Source: JACKCP01 sp034007295
GTDB lineage: Bacteria > Desulfobacterota > Desulfobacteria > Desulfobacterales > JACKCP01
Direction of reading: 5' to 3'
NCBI GenBank assembly: GCA_034007295.1
Contig: JAVERC010000018.1
Location: forward strand, 1 to 60,473
Length of the DNA stretch: 60,473 bases
A program made the translations under genes and the position numbers. Each line of letters begins with the position of its first letter. Within the stretch, counting starts at the first letter, position 1. Shown here in pieces: positions 1 through 7,292 of the stretch. Below the pieces are notes generated by a model that was given only the letters and a program-made list of their open reading frames with translations, had not been told where the DNA came from and did not search any database.

Positions 1-1
1 T

Positions 2-457
2 AAAATTGAGGAAAGTCAGTTTGAGTTACCATGGGATCAGGCTCTTTCAAACCTGAGTGAAGAAATAAAAGTGAGGCATTATTCTCCAAAAACACTTAAA
101 TCATATACACTATGGGCTGAAAAGCTTCGTTATTTTACCCGCCAGAAGCATCCTGAAAAACTGGATGCAGAAGATATTAAAAAATTTCTTACCTTTCTTG
201 CAGTTGAAAGAAAGCTCTCTAATCAGGCATTTAATGCTCTTTTATTTTTTTTTCGTCATGTTCTTCACAAGGAATTTGGTAAGCTGGATGGTGTTGTAAG
301 AGTAAAAAGAAAGCCATATATTCCTGTCGTGCTTTCAAGAGAAGAGGTATTTAAGGTTATAAAAAACCTCAGATATCCTTATGACCTTGTGGTTAAACTT
401 CTTTATGGATGCGGGCTTAGGCTGTCGGAGTGCATGAAGTTAAGAGTTCAAGAGTAG
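2..457 (+). pseudogene. Integron-type tyrosine recombinase (IntI-like), truncated
   Basis: The frame is open from the window edge and ends at TAG 455-457, giving about 151 visible residues. The text 'VRHYSPKTLKSY', 'FLTFLAVERKLS' and 'PVVLSREEVF' matches the N-terminal SAM-like DNA-binding domain and start of the catalytic domain of integron integrases (established family knowledge). The first catalytic Arg is present in 'YGCGLRLSE' (bases about 408-434). The reading frame stops just after 'RVQ', where intact family members continue with the HxxR and Tyr catalytic residues, so this protein cannot recombine DNA. The beginning lies outside the window. It sits directly upstream of a toxin-antitoxin pair, a usual cargo of integrons, but I found no convincing attC site. 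It could also be a XerC/D-like phage integrase; the wording favours IntI. Confidence 0.75.
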
Positions 458-475
458 ACACTAGGCCCCTTTTTA

Positions 476-512
476 TTGACTTTACTTATAAATGTAATTA
501 CAATAATTACAT
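476..512 (+). promoter_or_regulatory. Promoter and palindromic operator of the mazEF-like pair
   Basis: TTGACT (476-481) and TACAAT (499-504) are separated by exactly 17 bases, a near-consensus sigma-70 promoter. The -10 lies inside a perfect inverted repeat: ATGTAATTA (492-500), CAA, TAATTACAT (504-512). A palindrome over the -10 is the expected operator for autorepression by a MazE-MazF complex. The start codon follows at 544 with AAAGGAG about ten bases before it. Promoter and palindrome are read directly; the regulator is inferred. Confidence 0.7.
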
Positions 513-543
513 GATGGCTTCAACAAAAAAAGGAGAAATACCG

Positions 544-815
544 ATGAAAAAAAAATACGAACAAGAGATATTAAATTAGTCCCTATTGGAAATTCCATAG
601 GAATTCGCATATCAAAGCCTCTCCTTCAAAAATATGGCTTCAAAAATTCTATTTTACTTGAAGAAACAGACAAAGGGTTACTTCTACGTAAAAAAGAAGA
701 TAGTAAGCTTTCTTGGGAAGATACGTATAAAGCCATGGCAGACGATAAAGAGTCTTGGGACGATTTCAGCACAACGCTTCTTGATGGACTGGAGGATGAG
801 GATTTTGAATATTAA
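544..815 (+). CDS. mazE: MazE/PemI-like antitoxin (AbrB fold), frame broken in an A9 run
   Basis: After AAAGGAG (529-535) an ATG at 544 is followed by nine A (547-555). In the ATG frame translation stops at TAG after 11 codons. One base further the frame reads on to TAA 813-815 as a typical swapped-hairpin AbrB antitoxin: 'VPIGNSIGIRISKPLL', 'LLEETDKGLLLRKK', then an acidic tail 'LLDGLEDEDFEY' of the kind that wraps the toxin. That frame has no ATG, GTG or TTG of its own between its preceding stop (504-506) and the conserved part. So one extra A, by transcriptional slippage on the A run, a phase-variable indel, or a sequencing error, would restore the protein at about 90 residues. The end overlaps the toxin start. 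The antitoxin identity is well supported; its expression is uncertain. Confidence 0.7.
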
Positions 816-1131
816 ACGCTACGAAATATATTATGCTGATCTTAATCCTTCGATAGGAAGCGAGATAAAAAAAGTGTGCCCCGTCTTCATTATTAGCCAC
901 GATAAAATGAATGAATATCTGGAAACTGTTGTAGTTTGCCCTTTAACCTCAAAATTACACCCTCAATGGAGAACCCGACTTCAGATTAAATGTGTGAAAA
1001 AAAATGCTGAAATAGCTGTTGATCAAATACGTACAATCAGCAAAATGAGATTAAAGAAGAAACTAGATACATTATCAGAGGCCAATGCGGCTGAATTGCG
1101 TAAGCTAATAACTGATATGTACGGCGAATAA
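805..1131 (+). CDS. mazF: MazF/PemK-family mRNA interferase toxin
   Basis: About 108 residues, the normal MazF length. The N-terminus reads 'YEIYYADLNPSIGSEIKK', followed by 'CPVFIISHD', 'VVVCPLTSK' and 'AVDQIRTISKMRL', which match the PemK/MazF fold and its active-site Arg/Thr strand. MazF enzymes cleave mRNA at short single-stranded motifs. I prefer TTG at 805, which lies nine bases after GGAGG (791-795); an in-frame ATG at 796 is too close to that site. The start overlaps the antitoxin stop (815), so translation is probably coupled. The toxin frame is intact although its antitoxin frame appears broken, a lethal combination unless the antitoxin is expressed by slippage or the toxin is silent. 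Confidence 0.85.
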   Translation: MNIKRYEIYYADLNPSIGSEIKKVCPVFIISHDKMNEYLETVVVCPLTSKLHPQWRTRLQIKCVKKNAEIAVDQIRTISKMRLKKKLDTLSEANAAELRKLITDMYGE

Positions 1132-1162
1132 CCTTTTTTTACTTGTCTCCAGAACTCTAAGA

Positions 1163-1199
1163 GCAGTTTAGACTGCCCGTTCACAAATGTTCGGGCAGT
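1163..1199. other. Competing hairpins between convergent genes
   Basis: GCAGT (1163-1167) can pair with ACTGC (1172-1176) over a TTAG loop, while ACTGCCCG (1172-1179) can instead pair with CGGGCAGT (1192-1199). The two structures are mutually exclusive. They lie between the convergent ends of mazF and the propeller gene, so termination is plausible, but no T run follows on either strand. Confidence 0.4.
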
Positions 1200-1219
1200 G
1201 CGTAGTTCAAAGCTTCAGC

Positions 1220-4200
1220 TTAGGGCTCTGTTATGTCGATCCTTACAGGCAACTTTCCCCCTTGCAAACCATCTGTCTTTTTAACGGAAACATAGTATGT
1301 GAAATTTTTCATTCCATCCTTTACTCTAAATGAAGCATTGTATTGACTTCCGGTTCCAACCTTACTGAATTCGCCACTAGAAGACTTTGTATACCAAATG
1401 ATTTCATCATTATCAGGGCAGGTAGCTTTCAAAGTTATACGCCTTGTCTCTGAGCTATATCCCTTAACCCCCTTAACTCCTTCATTTGGTTCGACTTTAA
1501 GACAATTATTGGGATCAAGATTTTCATCAGGGTTGTAGTGAGCGATGGAAAAACTTTCAACAGGCGCATCAGATAAATATTTAGGCTCAGAACCAGCATA
1601 TTTAAAAAAGCCTCCAAACCAGTAGCCGTCATCTCGAACATCGTGAACAACATCACAGGCATAAACATGGGCATCTGTTCCCTTTAAAAGTCCCCCACCC
1701 AAGGGCTCAAGAGTCCCTTTTTGTGTATCAAAAATAGCGACATTATTAAGCAGTCTGTAGTCTTCCGAGTAAAGAAAGGATCCTGTGACAAGCATCTTCG
1801 TAGCATCAAGCCACGTCATTTGGAAAACGTCACGGGATACTCCCCTGCATTTTGTGGCCCCAACCCATTTGTCCTGTTGTTTATCATATTTAACAAGACC
1901 GTAGTGTTCGTCCCTTTGGTTTATATCCGGATTGTCATCAAGAATACCGATGGAACCGCCTGCATAAAGATTTCCCTGTTTGTCCATTTTAAGACTTCTC
2001 ACTCGTCCCAGTAGTTCAGTCATAAATGTTGGGAAGCCATATATAGGCTGACCTTTCAGGCCAGGATATCCTTCAGGAAATATTTTAAGATCATGCATTC
2101 CAATACGCCAGAAATTACCTTTCCCAACAGGCTGCCAATCTCCTTTATTGTAATCCCATTTTGCAACATTGTAGGCTGCATTTTTGTGATCCGATGACAT
2201 GCCCCAAAAACCAAAAGATCCTCCGACATAGATGTCTGTTGGATTTTTCGTTTCATCAAGCAGGATGCAATTTACACTGACAGAAGGTTTATCAGGAATT
2301 TGCGCACTCAGCATAAGTCCCATGGGATGGTAAACTCCATTTTTGTCTACTCTTAATATCTGGGAAGGAACAGTTTTGCCATCCTTTCTTTCTCCCGGCG
2401 AATAGCGAATATTTTCTCCGCAGGCGCCTACAAGATAGATATCTTCAGATTTGGAATCCCAGGCAATGTCATTAATGGCAGGGTTGCCTTGAGCACCGTT
2501 GCCTTTAATAGGTTTATCTTTGTAGGTACCTCTGAATTCAGACCACTCTTTTGTTTTAGGATCATAAATAGCAATACCTTTCCATTCTTCATTTGCTCCA
2601 TAAACGTACATTTTTCCATCACGCCATTTGAAACCTTCCGGTATGGATGTAAAACCTGCGCTGTTGTTTCGGTTTTTGTAGGCCAGACGGTTCCATCCTT
2701 TGTCAGGTTCATAGGTCCAGATGAACCATCTCTCATTCATAGTTACTTCCCATGAACCGGCAAAATAGAGTATCCCATCATGCCATTTCATATGTTTAAC
2801 AGATGGCGTCCCTGTTCCTATGTCCATGCCTGTATTGGCATTTTGAAGACTTTTTCCACTCAACTGCCTTGGCGGTGCTACAAACTTTCTGGACCAGTGC
2901 TCCAGGCCGTTTTCAATCATAGATTTGTCTTCTTCGGGAAATGTAATTGTATAGGGATTATCTTCGTTCGAAAGGGGCGGGGTCTCTTTTGTAAAGTCAA
3001 CATGGCTGTTCCAGCGGGCGAGGTAATAGCTTTCAAAACCATCCTGACTGGTGTTTCTTCCAACCTGTTTAAAAGTTCCTACAAAAATGACATCATTTCC
3101 AGACACGGCCATTCTGACCTCTGGCATGGAGTATCCCCCAAGACCATCGCCAAGTTCTTTCCAGCTTTTTTCCTGAGGATCATAGCAGATCGCCATATAG
3201 GCTTTATCCCCATTTTTAAAGCCATCGAAATGTTTGCCACCATTTTCGCCACCAAAAGCCCCGCTTACATAAATTTTACCGTCTTTAGTTTTTGCTATGG
3301 AATAGGCATCTCTTCCCAGGCCACCTTTACCGGTAGGATCGATCCAGATCTGATTTTCATGATCCCATTTGGCAATACCGCGCAGAGGCTTTCCGTTACT
3401 CATGGTGCCTTCTCTAAAAGCTCCAACTATCCATATATCTTTACCGTCGACAAGGAAGTCAAGGACATTGACACTGTCCATATATTTGAAATCAGCAGCT
3501 TTTTGCAATACTCCTTTTCTTCCCTGTTTGCCATCTGTGTGATTAAGGGGAAAAGTGATAAATCCCTTATCAGCCCTCCAGGCACAAAACCCTTCTGTGT
3601 ATCTGGCTGATCCTCCGTCACCGGGTTCCTCTCCATCTCCCCCTGTGGTTGCAAAATGTCCGGCCATATAAATGGTACTTGGGGTGGTCGAACTGTCCAC
3701 TTTAATCTTATGAATGATGGTTCCTTTTCTGACTCCGGGGGGGATGATATACCATTTTTCATTGGTAAGGCTATACCTCTGGACTGCAAAACAGTTTTGG
3801 TCCCGTCTGGTCGGATCCATTCTGAATCCAGCGAAACCTCCGGCAACCCAAAGATCATTCCCCTGGGGATCATAAGCGATACTTCGAATACTTCCCTGGG
3901 GAGCATTATGTTGAACGGACTTGATAAGAGGCTGCCATCTGTTGGCCGTAGGCTCCCCGGGGTTTAAAGCTACAAGCCCCTTTATTCTGTGGTATGAGTG
4001 ACCATGGAGGTTATTTAATTTTATAAAATCACCACCGGCTACCAGTCTTCCATCGGGGAGAAAGCAGAAGGTATTAATCATACCGGCAGGCCCGTCACCT
4101 CCCTTAGCCGTATGATGCCAGGCTATAGGCCTGTAGCCCTCTTCTTTATTCCAGGTCCACAGATTCCAGGTGAAATTGGGATCCCTTTTTGTCATATCAA

Positions 4201-4444
4201 AGGGATCAATCCCAACCTTCCAGTTTCCTGCCATATACAACTTTCCTTTGTGCCACAAAGCATGTTGTATATTGGGGGCACCACTTCCATCACTCATTCC
4301 TGTGGTACCAGACATTTTTGTGGACGATTCAGGTTTTGGAAACTGCTTTGACCAGTGAATATTTCCTGCATAGACTGCTGAAATAGTAAAAACAGTTATA
4401 AAAAAAATTTGAAACAGAGTAAAACCCAACAAGTTCTTTTTCAT
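1220..4444 (-). CDS. Large secreted tandem beta-propeller-like protein
   Basis: A 1074-residue protein starting at ATG 4444, which has GGAG five bases before it; an upstream start at 4483 lacks such a site. Residues 1-26 form a signal peptide (Lys2-3, hydrophobic core, 'VYA' before 'GNIHW'). The mature protein has two related halves, opening with 'HWSKQF' and 'HWSRKF' and each followed by 'W(H)(K/D)G.LY.AG.W'. Repeating blades carry the pattern of hydrophobics, Gly-Gly/Ser-x-Phe and a following 'WD'-like strand ('VAGGDF', 'VAGGFAGF', 'VGAFREG', 'VSGAFGG', 'VTGSFLYS', 'FGGFFKYAG'), as in kelch or other beta-propellers. The last 100 residues look like an Ig/fibronectin-type domain. No catalytic motif is evident. 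Its base composition looks richer in G+C than its neighbours, suggesting transfer with the integrase and toxin genes. Function unknown; surface binding is an inference. Confidence 0.6.
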   Translation of the reverse strand: MKKNLLGFTLFQIFFITVFTISAVYAGNIHWSKQFPKPESSTKMSGTTGMSDGSGAPNIQHALWHKGKLYMAGNWKVGIDPFDMTKRDPNFTWNLWTWNKEEGYRPIAWHHTAKGGDGPAGMINTFCFLPDGRLVAGGDFIKLNNLHGHSYHRIKGLVALNPGEPTANRWQPLIKSVQHNAPQGSIRSIAYDPQGNDLWVAGGFAGFRMDPTRRDQNCFAVQRYSLTNEKWYIIPPGVRKGTIIHKIKVDSSTTPSTIYMAGHFATTGGDGEEPGDGGSARYTEGFCAWRADKGFITFPLNHTDGKQGRKGVLQKAADFKYMDSVNVLDFLVDGKDIWIVGAFREGTMSNGKPLRGIAKWDHENQIWIDPTGKGGLGRDAYSIAKTKDGKIYVSGAFGGENGGKHFDGFKNGDKAYMAICYDPQEKSWKELGDGLGGYSMPEVRMAVSGNDVIFVGTFKQVGRNTSQDGFESYYLARWNSHVDFTKETPPLSNEDNPYTITFPEEDKSMIENGLEHWSRKFVAPPRQLSGKSLQNANTGMDIGTGTPSVKHMKWHDGILYFAGSWEVTMNERWFIWTYEPDKGWNRLAYKNRNNSAGFTSIPEGFKWRDGKMYVYGANEEWKGIAIYDPKTKEWSEFRGTYKDKPIKGNGAQGNPAINDIAWDSKSEDIYLVGACGENIRYSPGERKDGKTVPSQILRVDKNGVYHPMGLMLSAQIPDKPSVSVNCILLDETKNPTDIYVGGSFGFWGMSSDHKNAAYNVAKWDYNKGDWQPVGKGNFWRIGMHDLKIFPEGYPGLKGQPIYGFPTFMTELLGRVRSLKMDKQGNLYAGGSIGILDDNPDINQRDEHYGLVKYDKQQDKWVGATKCRGVSRDVFQMTWLDATKMLVTGSFLYSEDYRLLNNVAIFDTQKGTLEPLGGGLLKGTDAHVYACDVVHDVRDDGYWFGGFFKYAGSEPKYLSDAPVESFSIAHYNPDENLDPNNCLKVEPNEGVKGVKGYSSETRRITLKATCPDNDEIIWYTKSSSGEFSKVGTGSQYNASFRVKDGMKNFTYYVSVKKTDGLQGGKLPVRIDITEP

Positions 4445-4683
4445 GTTTTCTCCTTTGGCCGGATAAAATTTAACAACCTGCAATGCTCTCTAATCAGTGG
4501 TTTACCTTTATATCTCTTCATGTGCTGAGCTAAATAATCCACTACCAATTTAAGTACACAGCAGGCAAAGATCAAGGTCTTTTTTTTTCGATAATTAAAT
4601 AGGCAATAGTCAAAAAAAGTTACGCCCCGCCCAAAATCTGTAGGGGGAAAACCCAGAGGAAATTACCCGGCTTCTCACAAAAA

Positions 4684-4806
4684 CAAATCGTTGACAGGCT
4701 GACTGAATTAGAGGCGTCATTACCTGTCATGAAAGAAGCCAGAATGAAGAATAACCCTTTCCATTGAAGTCTTGTTGGTGATTATCAAATAATCTATGAA
4801 ATTTAA
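4684..4806 (+). pseudogene. RelE/ParE-like toxin remnant
   Basis: One plus-strand frame ends with 'SLVGDYQIIYEI' before TAA 4804-4806, close to the 'RVGDYRIIYEI' C-terminal strand of RelE/ParE toxins. The same frame upstream ('QIVDRLTELEASLP', ending 'NNPFH') is interrupted by TGA at 4765-4767, where homologues often carry Arg, so CGA-to-TGA decay is likely. No start codon or antitoxin is seen. The match is short and the identity is tentative. Confidence 0.4.
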
Positions 4807-4807
4807 T

Positions 4808-5632
4808 CTATCCCTTCAAAACATCAATCATAGTAAAAGCTTTACCCTTGAAGTTTTCCTTGATTTTTTTATTCAAAAATAAAACAGCATCAATGGTTCC
4901 CCTGGAATAAATATCTCTGCCATTTATATTGTGGGTAAATTCAAATTTTGCACTTTTATCATCTGATACAAGGGAATATGTGTGCCATGCATGACCTTCA
5001 AGATGCTTTTTTGGAATTTTCCACTCATTTTCCTGAACCTGTTTGTCTCTTTCTTTTTTAATGTCTTCAGTTTCAAAATCAAGTCCAAGCTTTTTGAAAT
5101 AAGTTACCATTGCCTTTGCGGTTCCGCTTGTGTCCGCTTTTGCTGACTGGTGGCTTTCTTTGATTTCAAGGCTGTATCCCTTGAAAAGATCAGGGAAATT
5201 ATCTGCTGCAAATTCCATCATTGCCTGAAATCCTACAATCTGCTTTGCCATGTTTGGGGCAATTACAGCAGGGATTTCACTTTGTTCAACATCTTTTACA
5301 ATCTTTTCCCTGTCTCCGCCTGTTGTACCCATTACAAAAGGGATTTTGTGTCTTATATAAAAGGCAACATTTTCATTTACAGCACTTGGGTGGGTATAAT
5401 CTATTGCAATTATGTTTTTGTATTTACTGATAATATCTTTTATTTCTTCATCCCTTGAATCAGGTTTCAAGAGTTTGATTTTTGTACCTTTGTAATCAAA
5501 AAAATCTTCCTTTACATCAGGGCCTGTAAGAGAGGCTTCAACAAGATTGAAAATATCTGGATTGATGTGGCCAAGAATGTTTTGGCAGACATTTCCGGGA
5601 AGTCCGTTTAGCATGAGATTGATTTTTTCCAT
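4808..5632 (-). CDS. dapB: 4-hydroxy-tetrahydrodipicolinate reductase (DapB)
   Basis: Reduces hydroxy-tetrahydrodipicolinate with NAD(P)H in the diaminopimelate/lysine pathway, which supplies peptidoglycan. The 274 residues contain 'GTTGG' (102-106) and the substrate and catalytic stretch 'ESHQSAKADTSGTA' (159-172), both diagnostic of DapB. The N-terminal nucleotide loop is the divergent 'NGLPGNVC' rather than the GxxGxMG of E. coli, resembling the plant-type DapB group. The start has GGAG in front, lying inside the last codons of the upstream murU-amgK gene, which ends two bases before. Last gene of a plsB, murU-amgK, dapB run on the minus strand. Confidence 0.88.
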   Translation of the reverse strand: MEKINLMLNGLPGNVCQNILGHINPDIFNLVEASLTGPDVKEDFFDYKGTKIKLLKPDSRDEEIKDIISKYKNIIAIDYTHPSAVNENVAFYIRHKIPFVMGTTGGDREKIVKDVEQSEIPAVIAPNMAKQIVGFQAMMEFAADNFPDLFKGYSLEIKESHQSAKADTSGTAKAMVTYFKKLGLDFETEDIKKERDKQVQENEWKIPKKHLEGHAWHTYSLVSDDKSAKFEFTHNINGRDIYSRGTIDAVLFLNKKIKENFKGKAFTMIDVLKG

Positions 5633-5633
5633 T

Positions 5634-7277
5634 TTATATACTCCTTGATATTTTTGATTCTGTTTCTTTAAGATACAAAATTTCTTTTTCAGGAATCGAC
5701 CTTATAATATTATTTAAAGATTTCAAAGCCGCAGGAATGTAATTTTTAAAATATTGCTTGTTTTTTTTAAGAGATAAAAATGAAAAAGCTCCAAGAATAT
5801 GAAGGTTTCTTGAAAGAGCACAATATTTATAGGTGGTTATAAAATCATTAATTGAATTTTTTTCAATTTTTAATTCTTTTAGAGCAAAATTTAACAGATT
5901 TTTCTGAGTGTCTTGTTCAAGATCAAGATACGGGTCTATTAAAAAAGAGGCAAGATCATATTGAAGAGGGCCTGTTCTTGCACCCTGAAAATCTATGATA
6001 TATGCACTATCTTCCTTTATCATTATGTTTCTTGACTGAAAATCCCTGTGCATTAGACCTGAAAAAGGCTTTTCAACTGCTTTTGAAGATATGAAGTCAA
6101 AGGCATTTAAAAGTTTTTTTTCGTCATAACTTAAATTTATAAAATTATCTAAAAATTCGTTTTTAAAATAAAGACATTCAGTTAAAGACATTTTTTTGTC
6201 ATAAGCAAATGTCTGGTAAGTCATGGAATCTTTAAAATCTTTTTTTCCCTCAATTGAAAATTTTAAAAGCTCCTTTATAACTTTTTTAAAGATTTTTTCT
6301 TTTTCATCTTCAGATATTTTTTTTATATAATCTTCAAGTCTTTCATCTCCAAGGTCTTGTGTTAAAACAAGTCCTGAAAAATAATCATAGGAAATAATTT
6401 CCGGCACTTTGACTTTTTTTTCATAAAGATGGCGGCCTATTTCCACAAATGATTTTACCTGTGAATTTTGTATTTGTGCTGTTATTCCGTGATCTGAAAG
6501 AATAAGTGTTTTATTTTTGCCTTTTATTCTTGACCAGGTTCTGTCAGAGCCGTCTCCTTTAAGGTTTTCAAGCTCAAAAGTCCTGAAATCATCGGTACTG
6601 CCATTTTTTAGAAGAAGTTCAAGGCTTTTGTTTTTAAAGCTTTCAATTGTTCCAATATCATCAAAAAAAGCTGAATCATCAGGAATAAAAGCATTTATTT
6701 CAAAGCCGCTTTTTATCATTTTTTCATAGGCATTTATACTTGACTGGTTTGCTTCAAAAAAAGTTCCAGCTTTGGGGTCTATTACCTGAATGCCTGTAAA
6801 AGTATAATTTTTGTCTGAAAAGTTTTTATCAAATTTTTTTACAAGACTGTTTTCAATTTCAACATTGTTGAATCTGTTTTTTAAAACACAAAGAGTTGCA
6901 GGATTTTTTGAATTAAGGTGAAAATCATAAACCTCTTTAAAATCAATATTTGTATATATATCTGAATTTACAACTAAAAAAGGTTTGTCTTCCATAAATT
7001 TCAAAACATTTGAAATACCGCCTCCTGTGTTTAAAATATCTGGTTCATGAATAACAGTTATTTTTGAATCAAATTTTTCAGATTCAATATATTTTTTTAT
7101 CTGTGAACCAAGATGATGGGTATTTATAAAAATTTCTGTAAATCCGCAGATTTCAAGGGAATTTATTATTCGTTTAATAAGCGGCGTCCCGCATAAAGGG
7201 AAAAGGGGTTTTGGAATTTCTTTTGTATATGGAAGAAGCCTTGTTCCAAAACCCGCTGCAAGAATGAATGCTTTCAT
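5634..7277 (-). CDS. Fused MurNAc-1-phosphate uridylyltransferase / sugar 1-kinase (MurU-AmgK type)
   Basis: 547 residues with two enzymes. Residues 1-225 are a sugar nucleotidyltransferase with 'LAAGFGTRLLPYTKEIPKPL' (6-25) and the metal motif 'NSD' (104-106). Residues 240-547 are an aminoglycoside-phosphotransferase-like kinase with a Gly/Ser-rich loop 'GDGSDRTWSR' (241-250), catalytic 'HRDFQSRN' (410-417) and metal-binding 'DFQGAR' (429-434). In Pseudomonas, separate AmgK and MurU convert recycled MurNAc to UDP-MurNAc, bypassing MurA; this arrangement with the transferase first looks like that pathway in one chain. The window also encodes NamZ, NagZ, MltG and an amidase that could produce its substrates. 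A different hexose-1-phosphate substrate cannot be excluded. ATG follows AAGGA; spacing to plsB is 15 bases. Confidence 0.8.
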   Translation of the reverse strand: MKAFILAAGFGTRLLPYTKEIPKPLFPLCGTPLIKRIINSLEICGFTEIFINTHHLGSQIKKYIESEKFDSKITVIHEPDILNTGGGISNVLKFMEDKPFLVVNSDIYTNIDFKEVYDFHLNSKNPATLCVLKNRFNNVEIENSLVKKFDKNFSDKNYTFTGIQVIDPKAGTFFEANQSSINAYEKMIKSGFEINAFIPDDSAFFDDIGTIESFKNKSLELLLKNGSTDDFRTFELENLKGDGSDRTWSRIKGKNKTLILSDHGITAQIQNSQVKSFVEIGRHLYEKKVKVPEIISYDYFSGLVLTQDLGDERLEDYIKKISEDEKEKIFKKVIKELLKFSIEGKKDFKDSMTYQTFAYDKKMSLTECLYFKNEFLDNFINLSYDEKKLLNAFDFISSKAVEKPFSGLMHRDFQSRNIMIKEDSAYIIDFQGARTGPLQYDLASFLIDPYLDLEQDTQKNLLNFALKELKIEKNSINDFITTYKYCALSRNLHILGAFSFLSLKKNKQYFKNYIPAALKSLNNIIRSIPEKEILYLKETESKISRSI

Positions 7278-7292
7278 TTAATCCTTAAAAAT

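Noticed and set aside
458..1219. Integron attC recombination sites around the mazEF pair
   Set aside because: I looked for paired RYYYAAC and GTTRRRY boxes around an imperfect hairpin and found only partial matches, so no cassette boundary is claimed.
2780..3610. Long plus-strand open frame of about 276 codons
   Set aside because: It lies antisense inside the propeller gene, has no ribosome site and no recognisable protein pattern. The minus-strand gene explains the openness.
4765..4767. In-frame TGA as a selenocysteine codon, given selB in the window
   Set aside because: The surrounding sequence is a short toxin remnant without a start or a visible SECIS hairpin, and homologues carry Arg there.
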